The notes beneath the pieces are model-generated. The model made no database searches. It had not been told where the DNA came from and saw only the letters and a list, made by a program, of their open reading frames with translations. From an uncultured delta proteobacterium (lineage in GTDB: Bacteria; Desulfobacterota; Syntrophia; Syntrophales; Smithellaceae), in contig CAIVQG010000057.1 in NCBI GenBank assembly GCA_903907985.1, forward strand, positions 142,614 through 188,783: DNA of 46,170 nt, given 5' to 3'. The position numbers were made by a program, and so were the translations under genes. Shown one piece after another: positions 7,936 through 15,571 of this stretch (the stretch's first letter is position 1; the number at the start of each line of letters is the position of its first letter).

Positions 7936-8544
7936 ATGGCTAACTTAACAACAAAAGAGTTGCTTCAAAGGGAATTAGACAAACGTGGTATTTCACAAAG
8001 GGAAATGGCTTCGATTCTTGGAGTTTCAGAACCTTATGTTCACGAAATTCTGCATGATAAAAAGCAGGCAAAAACTAAAATATTTGATTTTGCGGAAAAA
8101 TTAGGCGTAAATCTTTTTGATAAAATAGAAGTTCCCACCCGCCACGACAAACCAATCCCCGTTATCTCCTGGATAAGCGCCGGTCACTTTACAGAATGCG
8201 CCGATCACTGGCCGGCTGGTATATCCGGCGAGGGCGATCCAGTTTTTTCAATTAAGAAAGTTGGTGTCAATTCCTTTGGCCTGCGGATTGTTGGTGACAG
8301 TATGGAGCCGCGATATATGGCCGGAGACGTTATTGTCGTTGATCCTGGTATCCACTGTGATAATAATTGCCCCTGCGTCATTAAATTAAACAACGAAGTT
8401 ACTTTCAAAATATTTTACGAAAACGATACCGAAATAAAATTAGTTTCCATGAATGAAAAATATCCCGATATAATAATCCGCAAAGACTCAAAGGTTGAAT
8501 TCAAGGTAATTGGTAAAATTGTTGATATGATACCAAAATTATAA
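7936..8544 (+). CDS. CI/LexA-like repressor with S24 peptidase domain (202 aa)
   Basis: N-terminal XRE helix-turn-helix (residues 17-45, ISQREMASILGVSEPYVHEI) and a C-terminal S24 peptidase domain with the elements needed for RecA-stimulated self-cleavage: A82-G83 (WISAGHF), catalytic S122 (GDSMEP) and K158 (VTFKIF). It is predicted to keep the element silent by binding TTAGC-N5-GCTAA operators at the leftward and rightward promoters, and to be inactivated by DNA damage. ATG 7936 is preferred over 7915 because AGGAA lies 9 nt upstream and 7915 has no ribosome site. Its own promoter is not obvious. Confidence 0.92.
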   Translation: MANLTTKELLQRELDKRGISQREMASILGVSEPYVHEILHDKKQAKTKIFDFAEKLGVNLFDKIEVPTRHDKPIPVISWISAGHFTECADHWPAGISGEGDPVFSIKKVGVNSFGLRIVGDSMEPRYMAGDVIVVDPGIHCDNNCPCVIKLNNEVTFKIFYENDTEIKLVSMNEKYPDIIIRKDSKVEFKVIGKIVDMIPKL

Positions 8545-8687
8545 ATATCTAAAATGGAAAACATAATTACTTCCTCATATGATGATTAATAAACTTTTCC
8601 CCCGGATCGCCGATAAGCTGGAAAGGGCGGAATAAAGTTTTTCCTGGGATAGACGATAAAGATTTTGGATTAGAGGAAACCTTTTAA

Positions 8688-9842
8688 ATGGCTGAAGATC
8701 CGAGACAACAACAACATTTTGGAAAACAAAAGAAATATCACACACAGATAAAGCACGGTATATTAGAAAAAACTCTTGAAGCTTCTCTATCGATTGCAAA
8801 CTGGCTATGTAAAAATAACGATAGCTACATTTATATGGACTTATATGCTGGGATGGGTATCTTTGGAGATGGGGATACTGGTTCACCTCTAATTGCATTA
8901 AATCTTGTAAATAAATTTCTTCAGAACAACAATGTAAAATTCAAAAACATAAATTTCATATTTATTGATAAAGATCATAAGAATATTAAATCATTAGAAC
9001 ATCAAGTCGCTATCTTTAAATCAAAGAACAATCACCCCAAAATTAATATTGAAACAAAAGCGGGGGAATGGGAAAGTTTTCATGATCATATCCAAAACAA
9101 TATATCCCGGGACAAATGGGGTTTTATATTTGTTGATCCATTCTCTACAGAACTGAAGATTCAAAAACTCCAAAAGCTTAAGATAGGTCTAAAAGATATA
9201 ATTGTGTTTATAAATTATTCTACGCTTGCACGTCAAGATGGTAGAAAATATGAAACTGATGTTAGTAGAATTTGTGCTTTTCTTAATATATCTCCCGAAC
9301 AATATAAAAATTTTGATAATGATAAATTTATAGAATTATTTAAGAATTCTATAATAAAGAATTATTCTTTTTTCAATAAAGATTTCTCAACATTTGCAGC
9401 CATACCAGTAGCTGTTGATGGGAAATTACAATCTGGCGATTATTTTTTCCTTGCACTTTTAACCAGCAGTTTAGGTGTCGCAGATGCCTTTCTTACCGAA
9501 TATGCTAAAATTAGGTCGGTTTCCTACCCGCAGACTTCTCTTCTTGCTGATCTTTCACTTGAAGGGCATATTCTCCAGGTAATATCCGAGCATGAAACAA
9601 TCAGCATATATAGCTTGATTTCTTCTTTATATTTCAATTTTATTTCATGGAAACAAACAGAAGAGAAGGAACTACCGATCAAAAACAACATTAAGAACTG
9701 CCTCGATACCTTGTCTATGCTTGGTAAAATAAAAATGTCAGGGCCAAGAGATTATTTTTTAAAAAAAGAAAATCGCAAATTACTTTCAACAACCTTTAGT
9801 AATAATCAATCAATGCGTGATGTAGTCATTAATAAGATTTAG
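8688..9842 (+). CDS. tcmP: TcmP, three-Cys-motif partner protein (384 aa)
   Basis: Matches the TcmP family, known mainly because it accompanies the three-Cys Gp37/Gp68-type protein encoded just downstream on the other strand. The N-terminal half has a Rossmann-like pattern: MDLYAGMGIF near residue 45 in the place of a SAM-binding motif I, FIFIDKD as the next strand, and FIFVDPF near residue 145 in the place of motif IV. Together with the family's HFGKQKKYHTQIKHGIL opening, this suggests a nucleic-acid methyltransferase-like fold. The C-terminal half resembles a winged helix. The codon use is AT-rich relative to neighbours, as in a moron gene. The ribosome site is GAGGAAA. Biochemical function is not established. 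Confidence 0.85.
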   Translation: MAEDPRQQQHFGKQKKYHTQIKHGILEKTLEASLSIANWLCKNNDSYIYMDLYAGMGIFGDGDTGSPLIALNLVNKFLQNNNVKFKNINFIFIDKDHKNIKSLEHQVAIFKSKNNHPKINIETKAGEWESFHDHIQNNISRDKWGFIFVDPFSTELKIQKLQKLKIGLKDIIVFINYSTLARQDGRKYETDVSRICAFLNISPEQYKNFDNDKFIELFKNSIIKNYSFFNKDFSTFAAIPVAVDGKLQSGDYFFLALLTSSLGVADAFLTEYAKIRSVSYPQTSLLADLSLEGHILQVISEHETISIYSLISSLYFNFISWKQTEEKELPIKNNIKNCLDTLSMLGKIKMSGPRDYFLKKENRKLLSTTFSNNQSMRDVVINKI

Positions 9843-10558
9843 GCATAAACACCTTGAGGCATTTCATTCCAGATTCTGCCTTCGAGCACTTTCCCTGCCG
9901 CTTTTTTATTTACGCCTCCCCATTGTTTAAAAAAGAAAGGTATCTCCTTGCATTCACATTGATTCTTTATATCAGAAACCCATTCCTTTGACATGGGACG
10001 TGCTCCTGTCCCGCTCTCACCTCCAACAATGACCCAATTTATTCCATTTAGTTTTATGTTTGGTAATTCGCTTAACAATGGTTCAAGGGATAAAAATTTT
10101 ATTTTCGCCGGAAGTGTTTTCAAGTCATCAATCCGTTGTTTGTATTTCGATGATTCGACAGTCACGCCAGCCCAAATATTATCGGTCCACCTTAAGGATT
10201 TTGCGATTTTTGAGAGGCGCGATGATCTTTTAGTTAAAACTTGGAAGGTGTGTTGCTTCGCGCGATTCATAACATGAAAAACCCGTGCAATGTAATCATC
10301 TGGAACATCTTCATGAAACAAATCACCCATTGAACAAACAAAAATCATATTCGGTCTTGCCCATTTTAGCGGTTCATTTAGCACGCCAGGATGTAGAGTC
10401 AATTCAAATCCGTTTTCATATTTCTTCTGGCCCATTCCGCGAAGCCTTAGCGCCATTTTTTCCGCATAACAATGCTTGCATCCGTCGCTTATTTTGGTAC
10501 AACCGGTCACTGGATTCCAGCTACTATCTGTCCAATCTATTGATGATTTTTGCGCCAC
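9839..10558 (-). CDS. Gp37/Gp68 family three-Cys-motif protein (DUF5131, 239 aa)
   Basis: Phage Gp37/Gp68 family. The three cysteines occur as C-x6-C-x2-C (CTKISDGCKHCYAEKM, residues 20-30) after the conserved IDWTDSSWNPVTG. The later blocks (VCSMGDLFHEDVP, QVLTKRSSRL, VGGESGTGARPM) are all typical. The pattern recalls radical-SAM enzymes with an Fe-S cluster on three cysteines, but the spacing is not the classic CxxxCxxC. GTG 10558 is chosen because GGGG lies 6 nt upstream; an ATG at 10564 abuts that site. The stop codon overlaps the TcmP stop by 4 bp, tail to tail. It has its own extended -10 promoter. Confidence 0.9.
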   Translation of the reverse strand: MAQKSSIDWTDSSWNPVTGCTKISDGCKHCYAEKMALRLRGMGQKKYENGFELTLHPGVLNEPLKWARPNMIFVCSMGDLFHEDVPDDYIARVFHVMNRAKQHTFQVLTKRSSRLSKIAKSLRWTDNIWAGVTVESSKYKQRIDDLKTLPAKIKFLSLEPLLSELPNIKLNGINWVIVGGESGTGARPMSKEWVSDIKNQCECKEIPFFFKQWGGVNKKAAGKVLEGRIWNEMPQGVYA

Positions 10559-10586
10559 AAGCATCCCCTTTTTCTAATTGTTGCTT

Positions 10587-10595
10587 AGTATAGCA
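10587..10595 (-). promoter_or_regulatory. Extended -10 promoter of the Gp37/Gp68-type gene
   Basis: Minus strand TGC-TATACT about 30 nt before the start codon. No good -35 box is seen, but the TGn extension compensates. It lacks the TTAGC operator, so this gene may be expressed in the repressed state. Confidence 0.55.
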
Positions 10596-10706
10596 TACAT
10601 TACCAAGCCTTTTCACTAATTGAATTCTCACAAAATAATTTCTTTAATTCAAACCACCCTCAATCCCCCCCATTATACCCCTTCCCCGGATTTCTGCAAG
10701 AAAAAA

Positions 10707-10721
10707 TTAGCTATTAGCTAA
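10707..10721. promoter_or_regulatory. Operator O2: TTAGC-TATTA-GCTAA
   Basis: Same half-sites and 5-bp spacing as O1 and O3. It lies just upstream of the rightward -35 box, and its centre is 34 bp from that of O3. Confidence 0.85.
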
Positions 10722-10729
10722 AATATTCC

Positions 10730-10758
10730 TTGACAAATAATTAGCTGTTTGCTAATCT
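10730..10758 (+). promoter_or_regulatory. Rightward early promoter (PR-like)
   Basis: TTGACA (10730-10735), 17-bp spacer, TAATCT (10753-10758). Operator O3 (10741-10755) overlaps the spacer and the first bases of the -10 box. Transcription should start near 10765. Confidence 0.88.
10741..10755. promoter_or_regulatory. Operator O3: TTAGC-TGTTT-GCTAA
   Basis: Third copy of the element A repressor site, placed inside the rightward promoter as O1 is inside the leftward one. Confidence 0.87.
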
Positions 10759-10764
10759 ACTCCC

Positions 10765-11131
10765 GCGACAAAGCAGTTCTGTTTAACAAGGCCCGGAACC
10801 TACCGCCTTTGGGAAAGGGTCCACTTTGAAAATTAGAACCCTCTGCCACGGTCACACGGCTTGGACGCTCAGGGAGCATAACCGTCAAACCGACTATCCT
10901 TTAAGCCCCGACCATAACGGCACTGCCGCCCAAGCGGGCGCAGACTTAGGGCAGGCCCCGGCGAGGCACAGCAACCTTATGTTCTTTTCAGCGAGAGATA
11001 GCAAGCGGTAGCAGAATACAGAGAGGCATTAAACGTGCTGCGCGATGTGGTTGTCCCTGCCTCGCAGCGTTACTTGCGAACTTTTAACCATCAGGCCGTT
11101 TCCGGCTATCGGATAAAGCCGGACTAAATCT
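10765..11131 (+). ncRNA. Long structured leader of the rightward operon (about 367 nt)
   Basis: Between the inferred start site and the first good ORF there are about 367 nt, higher in GC than the flanks. Visible helices are CTGCCGCCC/GGGCGCAG around 10923-10943 (one bulge), a long-range pair GCGAGGCA (10961-10968) with TGCCTCGC (11058-11065), and a last hairpin TCCGGCT (11101-11107) with AGCCGGA (11117-11123) just before the ATG at 11132. A 61-codon frame from a TTG at 10826 to 11011 has a possible GGAAAGGG site but no recognisable product. It may be an antitermination leader, a regulatory RNA or, less likely, a small gene. Confidence 0.5.
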
Positions 11132-11341
11132 ATGATTAGATTTTTGAAGGAAGTTTTCAAGCCAATTCAGGAGGGCGACGACATCAGCACCCATTTTCTA
11201 ATGGGAATTACGTTCGTGGCCGTAATCGTTGCGATCGTCACCATAACCGCCATCATGTACGCTGGCTTCTCAAGCACCACCCAGATCAATCAGGAACGCA
11301 GAACAGCGATGGCAAAACTATATTCGGAGAGGGGGAATTAA
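11132..11341 (+). CDS. Small single-pass membrane protein (69 aa)
   Basis: One clear membrane segment at residues 22-44 (FLMGITFVAVIVAIVTITAI), a charged N-terminus and a polar, basic C-terminus. First good gene of the rightward early operon; its stop overlaps the next ATG (TAATG). It could be an early phage membrane protein such as a superinfection-exclusion or host-takeover factor. No family is recognised. Confidence 0.65.
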   Translation: MIRFLKEVFKPIQEGDDISTHFLMGITFVAVIVAIVTITAIMYAGFSSTTQINQERRTAMAKLYSERGN

Positions 11342-11679
11342 TGCAGGAAATAACACAGACATTTTTACAGGTAGTAGCGGCGGACATCGAAAAACTGCTG
11401 CTGGAAGATCAAGAAAATATCGCTTTTGCTTATAGGAAAATACCGGACGGAATCAAATTGTCAATCGGCATTAATCTTGATCCATCGAGTCAAGGGATTG
11501 TTGTCAACTATGATTTTGGCTTTGACCTAGAACCGAAACCCGAACCGATTGAAAAGCACAAGGTCAAGATGAAACACACCATAAACGAAGATCAGACAAC
11601 CATCATGGATGCTCTCGGCGGAATTGACAATATAACCATTTCCAGCGGCAAACACAGCACAACACTGGAGGTGAGATAA
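11341..11679 (+). CDS. Hypothetical early phage protein (112 aa)
   Basis: Translationally coupled to the upstream membrane protein by a TAATG overlap. It is acidic, with beta-rich segments (IKLSIGINLDPSSQGIVVNYDFGFDL), and resembles small phage proteins that precede recombination genes, but no family is recognised. It is in the same operon as the Bet protein. Confidence 0.6.
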   Translation: MQEITQTFLQVVAADIEKLLLEDQENIAFAYRKIPDGIKLSIGINLDPSSQGIVVNYDFGFDLEPKPEPIEKHKVKMKHTINEDQTTIMDALGGIDNITISSGKHSTTLEVR

Positions 11680-11847
11680 ATGGCAAAACTCTTAAATAAA
11701 CTCGCACCAACAACATCGGCAAAGTTAGCGATCATCAACTGGTTGCTGGCCTCGATGCCGGACAGCACGAAACGACTCGTGATAGGCCGGGTACTGGCAA
11801 AGCATACGCCTACTCTGCATTTACACCTTAATCCAAAGCGCAAATAA
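11680..11847 (+). CDS. Small basic hypothetical protein (55 aa)
   Basis: ATG at 11680 follows the upstream stop directly and has a very strong ribosome site (GGAGGTGA, 5-6 nt spacing). The product begins MAKLLNKLAPTTSAKL and is rich in Lys, Arg and His at its C-terminus (HTPTLHLHLNPKRK). The start signal and tight packing support a real gene; the function is unknown. Confidence 0.6.
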   Translation: MAKLLNKLAPTTSAKLAIINWLLASMPDSTKRLVIGRVLAKHTPTLHLHLNPKRK

Positions 11848-11862
11848 AAAAAGGGAGGAGTT

Positions 11863-12699
11863 ATGGAAAACGCAGTTGAATGTTTACAGGATAGGAAAAT
11901 AATCGTGTCTGCAGAACAAAAGGGGCTTGTTAAAAGTATTGTGTTCCCTGGGTGTACGGACGGAGAATTAGCTCTTTATCTATTTGAATGTGAACGTCGT
12001 GGTGTTCATCCTCTGGACCGGCTGATATTCCCGGTATCGAGAAACGATAAGGATTCAGGAGGCAAGAAAATCACATTCCAATGCTCCATCGATTATTTCC
12101 GGGCCGAGGCTTCCGACACAGGAGAGTATGACGGGCAAGATGAACCTATCTACGGCCCCGCAAACAGCGACGGATATCCTGAATACGCCACGGTTTTGGT
12201 TTATAAAAAAGGAATTGAGAGGCCGATCACAGGGACAGCGCGATGGTCTGAGTTCTACCCCGGAGATAAGATGGGGTTCATGTGGAAAAAGATGCCCTAT
12301 CATATGCTGGCTAAATGCGCCGAAGTATTAGCGCTGCGAAAAGCATTTCCGAAACGCTTGTCTGGTTTGTATATCCCGGAAGAAATGCAATCCCCGGAAA
12401 CCGGAAAACCGCCGGTCCAACCTCCGCAGAAAAAAGCCGCAGCAGCCCCGGCCGGATCTCAAACAATCACCGCGGCGATCAAAGATGTCACCGGCAAAGA
12501 AGGCCAGAAGGCCGACGGCCAGAAGTTTACGAAATACACTATCACAGATGATAAGGGCGTTGCCTATGGAACCTTTGACGCGCAGATCGCGGACATTGCC
12601 AACACGGCCAAAGAGAAGGCTATGCCGGTAAACATTTCTTTCGTCGTCGGGAAGTTTGGAAACGACATTAAATCCTTTGAACTTATCGGGGCGGCATAA
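11863..12699 (+). CDS. bet: Bet/RecT-type single-strand annealing protein with C-terminal OB-like extension (278 aa)
   Basis: Phage recombination protein Bet family. The core (residues 1-175) ends in the signature WKKMPYHMLAKCAEVLALRKAFP, after GCTDGELALYLFECERRGVHPL. It anneals complementary single strands, normally after resection by a partner exonuclease, here the nuclease-like gene that overlaps its stop. After a Pro/Ala-rich linker (176-198), residues 199-278 form a separate beta-rich segment (TAAIKDVTGKEG... KYTITDDKG... MPVNISFVVG) that looks like an OB-fold nucleic-acid-binding domain. The ribosome site is GGGAGGAG. Confidence 0.9.
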   Translation: MENAVECLQDRKIIVSAEQKGLVKSIVFPGCTDGELALYLFECERRGVHPLDRLIFPVSRNDKDSGGKKITFQCSIDYFRAEASDTGEYDGQDEPIYGPANSDGYPEYATVLVYKKGIERPITGTARWSEFYPGDKMGFMWKKMPYHMLAKCAEVLALRKAFPKRLSGLYIPEEMQSPETGKPPVQPPQKKAAAAPAGSQTITAAIKDVTGKEGQKADGQKFTKYTITDDKGVAYGTFDAQIADIANTAKEKAMPVNISFVVGKFGNDIKSFELIGAA

Positions 12700-13265
12700 T
12701 GGGACAGATTATTGATATTAAAAGTGGCAAGGCCCCTTGGTGGGCTGGATACCAACTTGCCGGCCAATCTTTGTTAAATGACTTCAATGTAATATTTGAG
12801 CCGGACGGACATACTTACACTTACAATGGCCAGAAATTGCCGTCGATCACCGAGATATTAAGAGACGAGGGTTTTATTGATACAACCTTTTATGATGAAT
12901 GGTCGAGAGACAAGGGATCTCATGTTCACATGGCCTGTCATTATGATGTTACGAATGAGCTGGACGAAGAAAACCTTGATGATGAAATACGGCCCTACCT
13001 GGCGGCCTTCCGCAAATTCATGGCCGATACTGGTTTTAAGGTCGAACGCTCCGAAGTTCCCGGAGTCAATACTACATATCTTTACGCTGGTACTCCGGAT
13101 CTTGTGGGTTGTTTCCCGCAGCCTACGGCGACCCGGCGCTTTGTCCTAGAGTTAAATAACGAAGCCAAATATAAGTTGATCCCCTACACCGATCCGAAAG
13201 ACGCTGGTATCTTTTTATCAGCAGTAACAGTTCACCAGATCAAGAAAATACACATGAAAGGATAA
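12699..13265 (+). CDS. PD-(D/E)XK nuclease-like protein with displaced DxK motif (188 aa)
   Basis: Probable exonuclease partner of Bet, coupled to it by TAATG. Most of the protein follows a familiar phage PD-(D/E)XK order: HTYTYNGQKLPSITEIL, the GSHVH histidine (H77), PYLAAFRKFM, E119, and AGTPDLVG with D134, then RRFVLELNNEAKYKL. The D-x-K strand plus following helix, which in relatives sits between DLVG and RRFVLEL, is missing there and instead forms the N-terminus (IIDIKSGKAPWWAGYQLAGQ, D6 and K8). All catalytic residues are therefore present but in permuted order. Relatives were compared from memory, so the family placement is firm but the permutation needs a structural check. Confidence 0.75.
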   Translation: MGQIIDIKSGKAPWWAGYQLAGQSLLNDFNVIFEPDGHTYTYNGQKLPSITEILRDEGFIDTTFYDEWSRDKGSHVHMACHYDVTNELDEENLDDEIRPYLAAFRKFMADTGFKVERSEVPGVNTTYLYAGTPDLVGCFPQPTATRRFVLELNNEAKYKLIPYTDPKDAGIFLSAVTVHQIKKIHMKG

Positions 13266-13269
13266 TACC

Positions 13270-14058
13270 ATGACAGCAGAAGCCGCATTGCGATTAATTG
13301 AGACAGAAGAAGTGGAAACCAAATCTTTAACGATCATAGACCAGGCCAAGGCCGTAGCAGTAAGAGACGCAGACACATACACCGCCGCGGGATTTCTCTG
13401 GAAGCAGATCGGGGAAATGATCAAGGAAGTAAAAGGCACTTTCGATCCAATATGTGACGCCGCAAACAAGGCCCATAAGGCCGCCACGGAGAAAAGGGCG
13501 CAGTACCTTGATCCACTTACTGCCGCACAAAAATCAGTCAAGGCTCTTATGTCCGCATACGATGCCGAGCAAGAGAAGATCCGGAAAGCAGAAGAAGAAC
13601 GCCTTGCCACGATCGCCCGAGCCGAAGAAGAAGACCGGCGTCAGAAAGAACAAGCTCTACTCGAAGCCGAAGGGAAGGCTGAAGCAGACCGCCTTTTAGA
13701 AGAAGCCGAAGCTGCCGAAAAACGCGGAGACAATGACGCCGCGGAATCCCTGACCGAAGCAGCTATTCAGACAACGGACCAAACCAACCAGATCATTGCC
13801 TCTATCGCTGCGGCCCCTGTTTATGTTCCTCCGGTGGTCGTACCCAAATCAACACCGAAAATGGCCGGCGGACCGGTATATCAAGAACGCTGGTATGCAG
13901 AAGTAACAGACATTAAAGCATTGTGCCGCGCCGTGGCCGACGGGAAAGCAAGTCCCGAATACGTCATGGCTAATATGCCCCAATTAAACAGAATGGCCAT
14001 TTCAACGCGGGGCGTTCCGGCGATCCCTGGCGTGAAAGTATATAGCAAGAGGGTTTAA
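13270..14058 (+). CDS. Coiled-coil phage protein next to recombination genes (262 aa)
   Basis: The N-terminal third (residues 20-80) is helical with regular heptads, the middle (about 95-165) is a strongly charged E/A/K/R-rich coiled coil, and the C-terminal 70 residues form a compact domain (YQERWYAEVTDIKALCRAVADGKASPEY). This architecture is common beside Bet and exonuclease genes in phages of proteobacteria, where it is annotated as hypothetical. The function is unknown; a scaffold for recombination proteins is only a guess. Ends in TAATG with the next small frame. Confidence 0.7.
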   Translation: MTAEAALRLIETEEVETKSLTIIDQAKAVAVRDADTYTAAGFLWKQIGEMIKEVKGTFDPICDAANKAHKAATEKRAQYLDPLTAAQKSVKALMSAYDAEQEKIRKAEEERLATIARAEEEDRRQKEQALLEAEGKAEADRLLEEAEAAEKRGDNDAAESLTEAAIQTTDQTNQIIASIAAAPVYVPPVVVPKSTPKMAGGPVYQERWYAEVTDIKALCRAVADGKASPEYVMANMPQLNRMAISTRGVPAIPGVKVYSKRV

Positions 14059-14132
14059 TGAATCAAGTTTCGTATAAATATGTTTCGGAATTGCTGCGTA
14101 ATGTAACTGACGCCCGGGCTGGTGGAGTTTAA
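14058..14132 (+). CDS. Possible 24-residue coupled small protein
   Basis: The ATG overlaps the previous stop (TAATG) and the frame ends at a TAA just before the next gene, encoding MNQVSYKYVSELLRNVTDAR plus four residues. It may be a small coupled peptide, a coupling device, or the remnant of a longer gene. No family is recognised. Confidence 0.35.
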   Translation: MNQVSYKYVSELLRNVTDARAGGV

Positions 14133-14136
14133 CAAA

Positions 14137-14442
14137 ATGCAATTAGTAAGAGCAGACATAGAGGCATTGGCCGGCATGGTCGCTAAAGAACTGGCCCCGC
14201 TACTTCAAAAAAAACGCTGGTTATCTTTGCGTGAAGCTGCTGCAGAATACCATATTGGAGAACACCGTCTAATTGCAGCCGCGAAAATAGGAAAAATAAA
14301 AGGATTCCAGGATAAAGATACCAAGCGTAAAGATTGGATATTTGACCGGGAATCATTGGAAGATTACCGCAATTCACAAGTCCCTGTCATTATTACCCAC
14401 CGTCAGAAAGCCCTTGCAATTTTATCCGGAGAGCGTATATGA
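14137..14442 (+). CDS. HTH excisionase-like protein (101 aa)
   Basis: A helix-turn-helix in the middle (LSLREAAAEYHIGEHRLIAAAKIGKIKG) followed by a wing (KRKDWIFDRESLEDYRN) is the standard excisionase/HTH-17 pattern. It lies immediately before the integrase and overlaps it by 4 bp (ATGA), the classic xis-int order. ATG 14137 is chosen because GGTGGAG is 9 nt upstream; a GTG at 14122 overlaps that site. Probably a recombination directionality factor. Confidence 0.75.
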   Translation: MQLVRADIEALAGMVAKELAPLLQKKRWLSLREAAAEYHIGEHRLIAAAKIGKIKGFQDKDTKRKDWIFDRESLEDYRNSQVPVIITHRQKALAILSGERI

Positions 14443-15437
14443 CCTTCAACATGAGACTTTTCCGAAAAAGAGGCTGGTATCATGTAGAGGTAGAACGCAA
14501 TCGTTCTCTGGCTCTTCGCACTAAAGACGAGGAAGAGGCTAATAACCTTTTTCTGGAAATGGAAAAAGAGCATCTCCGGGGCCGCCTGTTCAAGCTCGAT
14601 GAAGTAAAAAGAGTTACCCTGTCTGATTTTAAAAAGAAATATGTTGAATACAGAGAAAACCTTTCCGACCTATCAATAGAAACAATCAAAAAAGATAAAC
14701 TTTCGCTGAAACTTCTGGCCGATATAATCGGTAGTTCAACGCTTATCAGGATAATCAAACTCGATGAATTTAAAAACAAGTGTCTCAGTCGTGGGGCAAA
14801 GAAATTAACCATCAATGGTTATTTAAGACACCTCAAAACAGCCTTTAAATGGGGAGTCAAAGAAGGATACCTGGAAAAGATGCCGGAAATCATCATGTAT
14901 AAAAGGCTCAAAAAACAGGAATCAGAATTACTTGACCGAATACTCGAACCGGACGAAATAAAGAACCTGGAAGCAAAGGCCTATGAGCGCAGTGCTATCT
15001 TTGGAATATATTGCCACGTTGTTTTGTGGACAGGTGGAAGAAGGCGTGAAGGGCTCAACCTTGAATGGCAGAAGATTGATTTTAAAAATAACCGCCTTAC
15101 GCTCCGGGGTAAGACAGGATCGCGGACAATACCTATACTTGCCCAGGTAAAGAAGGTTTTAAAACCAATTAAAAAAGATATTGGCCGGGTGTTTCCTGAT
15201 TGGCACCCCGACACCGTGTCACATTGGTTCCAGACAGCAGCAACGGATGCAGGAATAGAAGGACACCGGTTACATGATCTTCGCCACACCTGCGCCACAT
15301 ACCTATTGAAAAACAATGTTCCTCTTAATATTGTCCAGCAGATCATGGGCCACGCCAACATTTCCACTACTCAGATTTATGCAAAAGTTCTTCAAGATGT
15401 AATGCAATTTGAGATGAAAAAACTGAAGTTTAAATAG
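14439..15437 (+). CDS. int: Tyrosine recombinase/integrase of element A (332 aa)
   Basis: Phage-type tyrosine integrase. An N-terminal arm/core-binding region (about 1-150) precedes a catalytic domain with R (GGRRREGLN), K (LRGKTGSRTIPI), H-x-x-R (HDLRHTCATYL), H (MGHANISTT) and the nucleophile Y (QIYAKV). It points toward the att copy at 15504, only 66 bp beyond its stop, and overlaps the xis-like gene. It should integrate element A at the 3' end of tRNA-Lys. Confidence 0.95.
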   Translation: MTFNMRLFRKRGWYHVEVERNRSLALRTKDEEEANNLFLEMEKEHLRGRLFKLDEVKRVTLSDFKKKYVEYRENLSDLSIETIKKDKLSLKLLADIIGSSTLIRIIKLDEFKNKCLSRGAKKLTINGYLRHLKTAFKWGVKEGYLEKMPEIIMYKRLKKQESELLDRILEPDEIKNLEAKAYERSAIFGIYCHVVLWTGGRRREGLNLEWQKIDFKNNRLTLRGKTGSRTIPILAQVKKVLKPIKKDIGRVFPDWHPDTVSHWFQTAATDAGIEGHRLHDLRHTCATYLLKNNVPLNIVQQIMGHANISTTQIYAKVLQDVMQFEMKKLKFK

Positions 15438-15503
15438 ACCGGCTGCGAGACAAATGCGGTACACACAACATAAGTCCATGTTATTATTAAATCAAACAAA
15501 GTT

Positions 15504-15548
15504 CTTTTAATCCGTTGGCCGGGGGTTCAAATCCCCCACGGCCCACCA
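15504..15548 (+). repeat. att site: 3' half of tRNA-Lys(UUU), first copy
   Basis: A 45-bp identical copy occurs at 29920. It runs from the anticodon loop (CTTTTAA) through the T arm (GGGGGTTCAAATCCCCC) to the acceptor strand and CCA. The 5' flank (AAGTT) cannot pair with TCCGT, so this is not a complete tRNA gene. The two integrases converge on it, making it the junction of elements A and B. Confidence 0.92.
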
Positions 15549-15571
15549 CTAGTACCAATGGTTTGCCAGTG

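Noticed and set aside
10826-11011. 61-codon frame starting with TTG in the rightward leader
   Set aside because: The composition looks like structured RNA, no family is recognised and the start is weak; kept only as an alternative in the leader entry.
15480-15548. Complete tRNA-Lys gene at the first att copy
   Set aside because: The bases before the anticodon loop (AAGTT) do not pair with TCCGT and there is no D arm or 5' acceptor strand. Only the 3' half is present.
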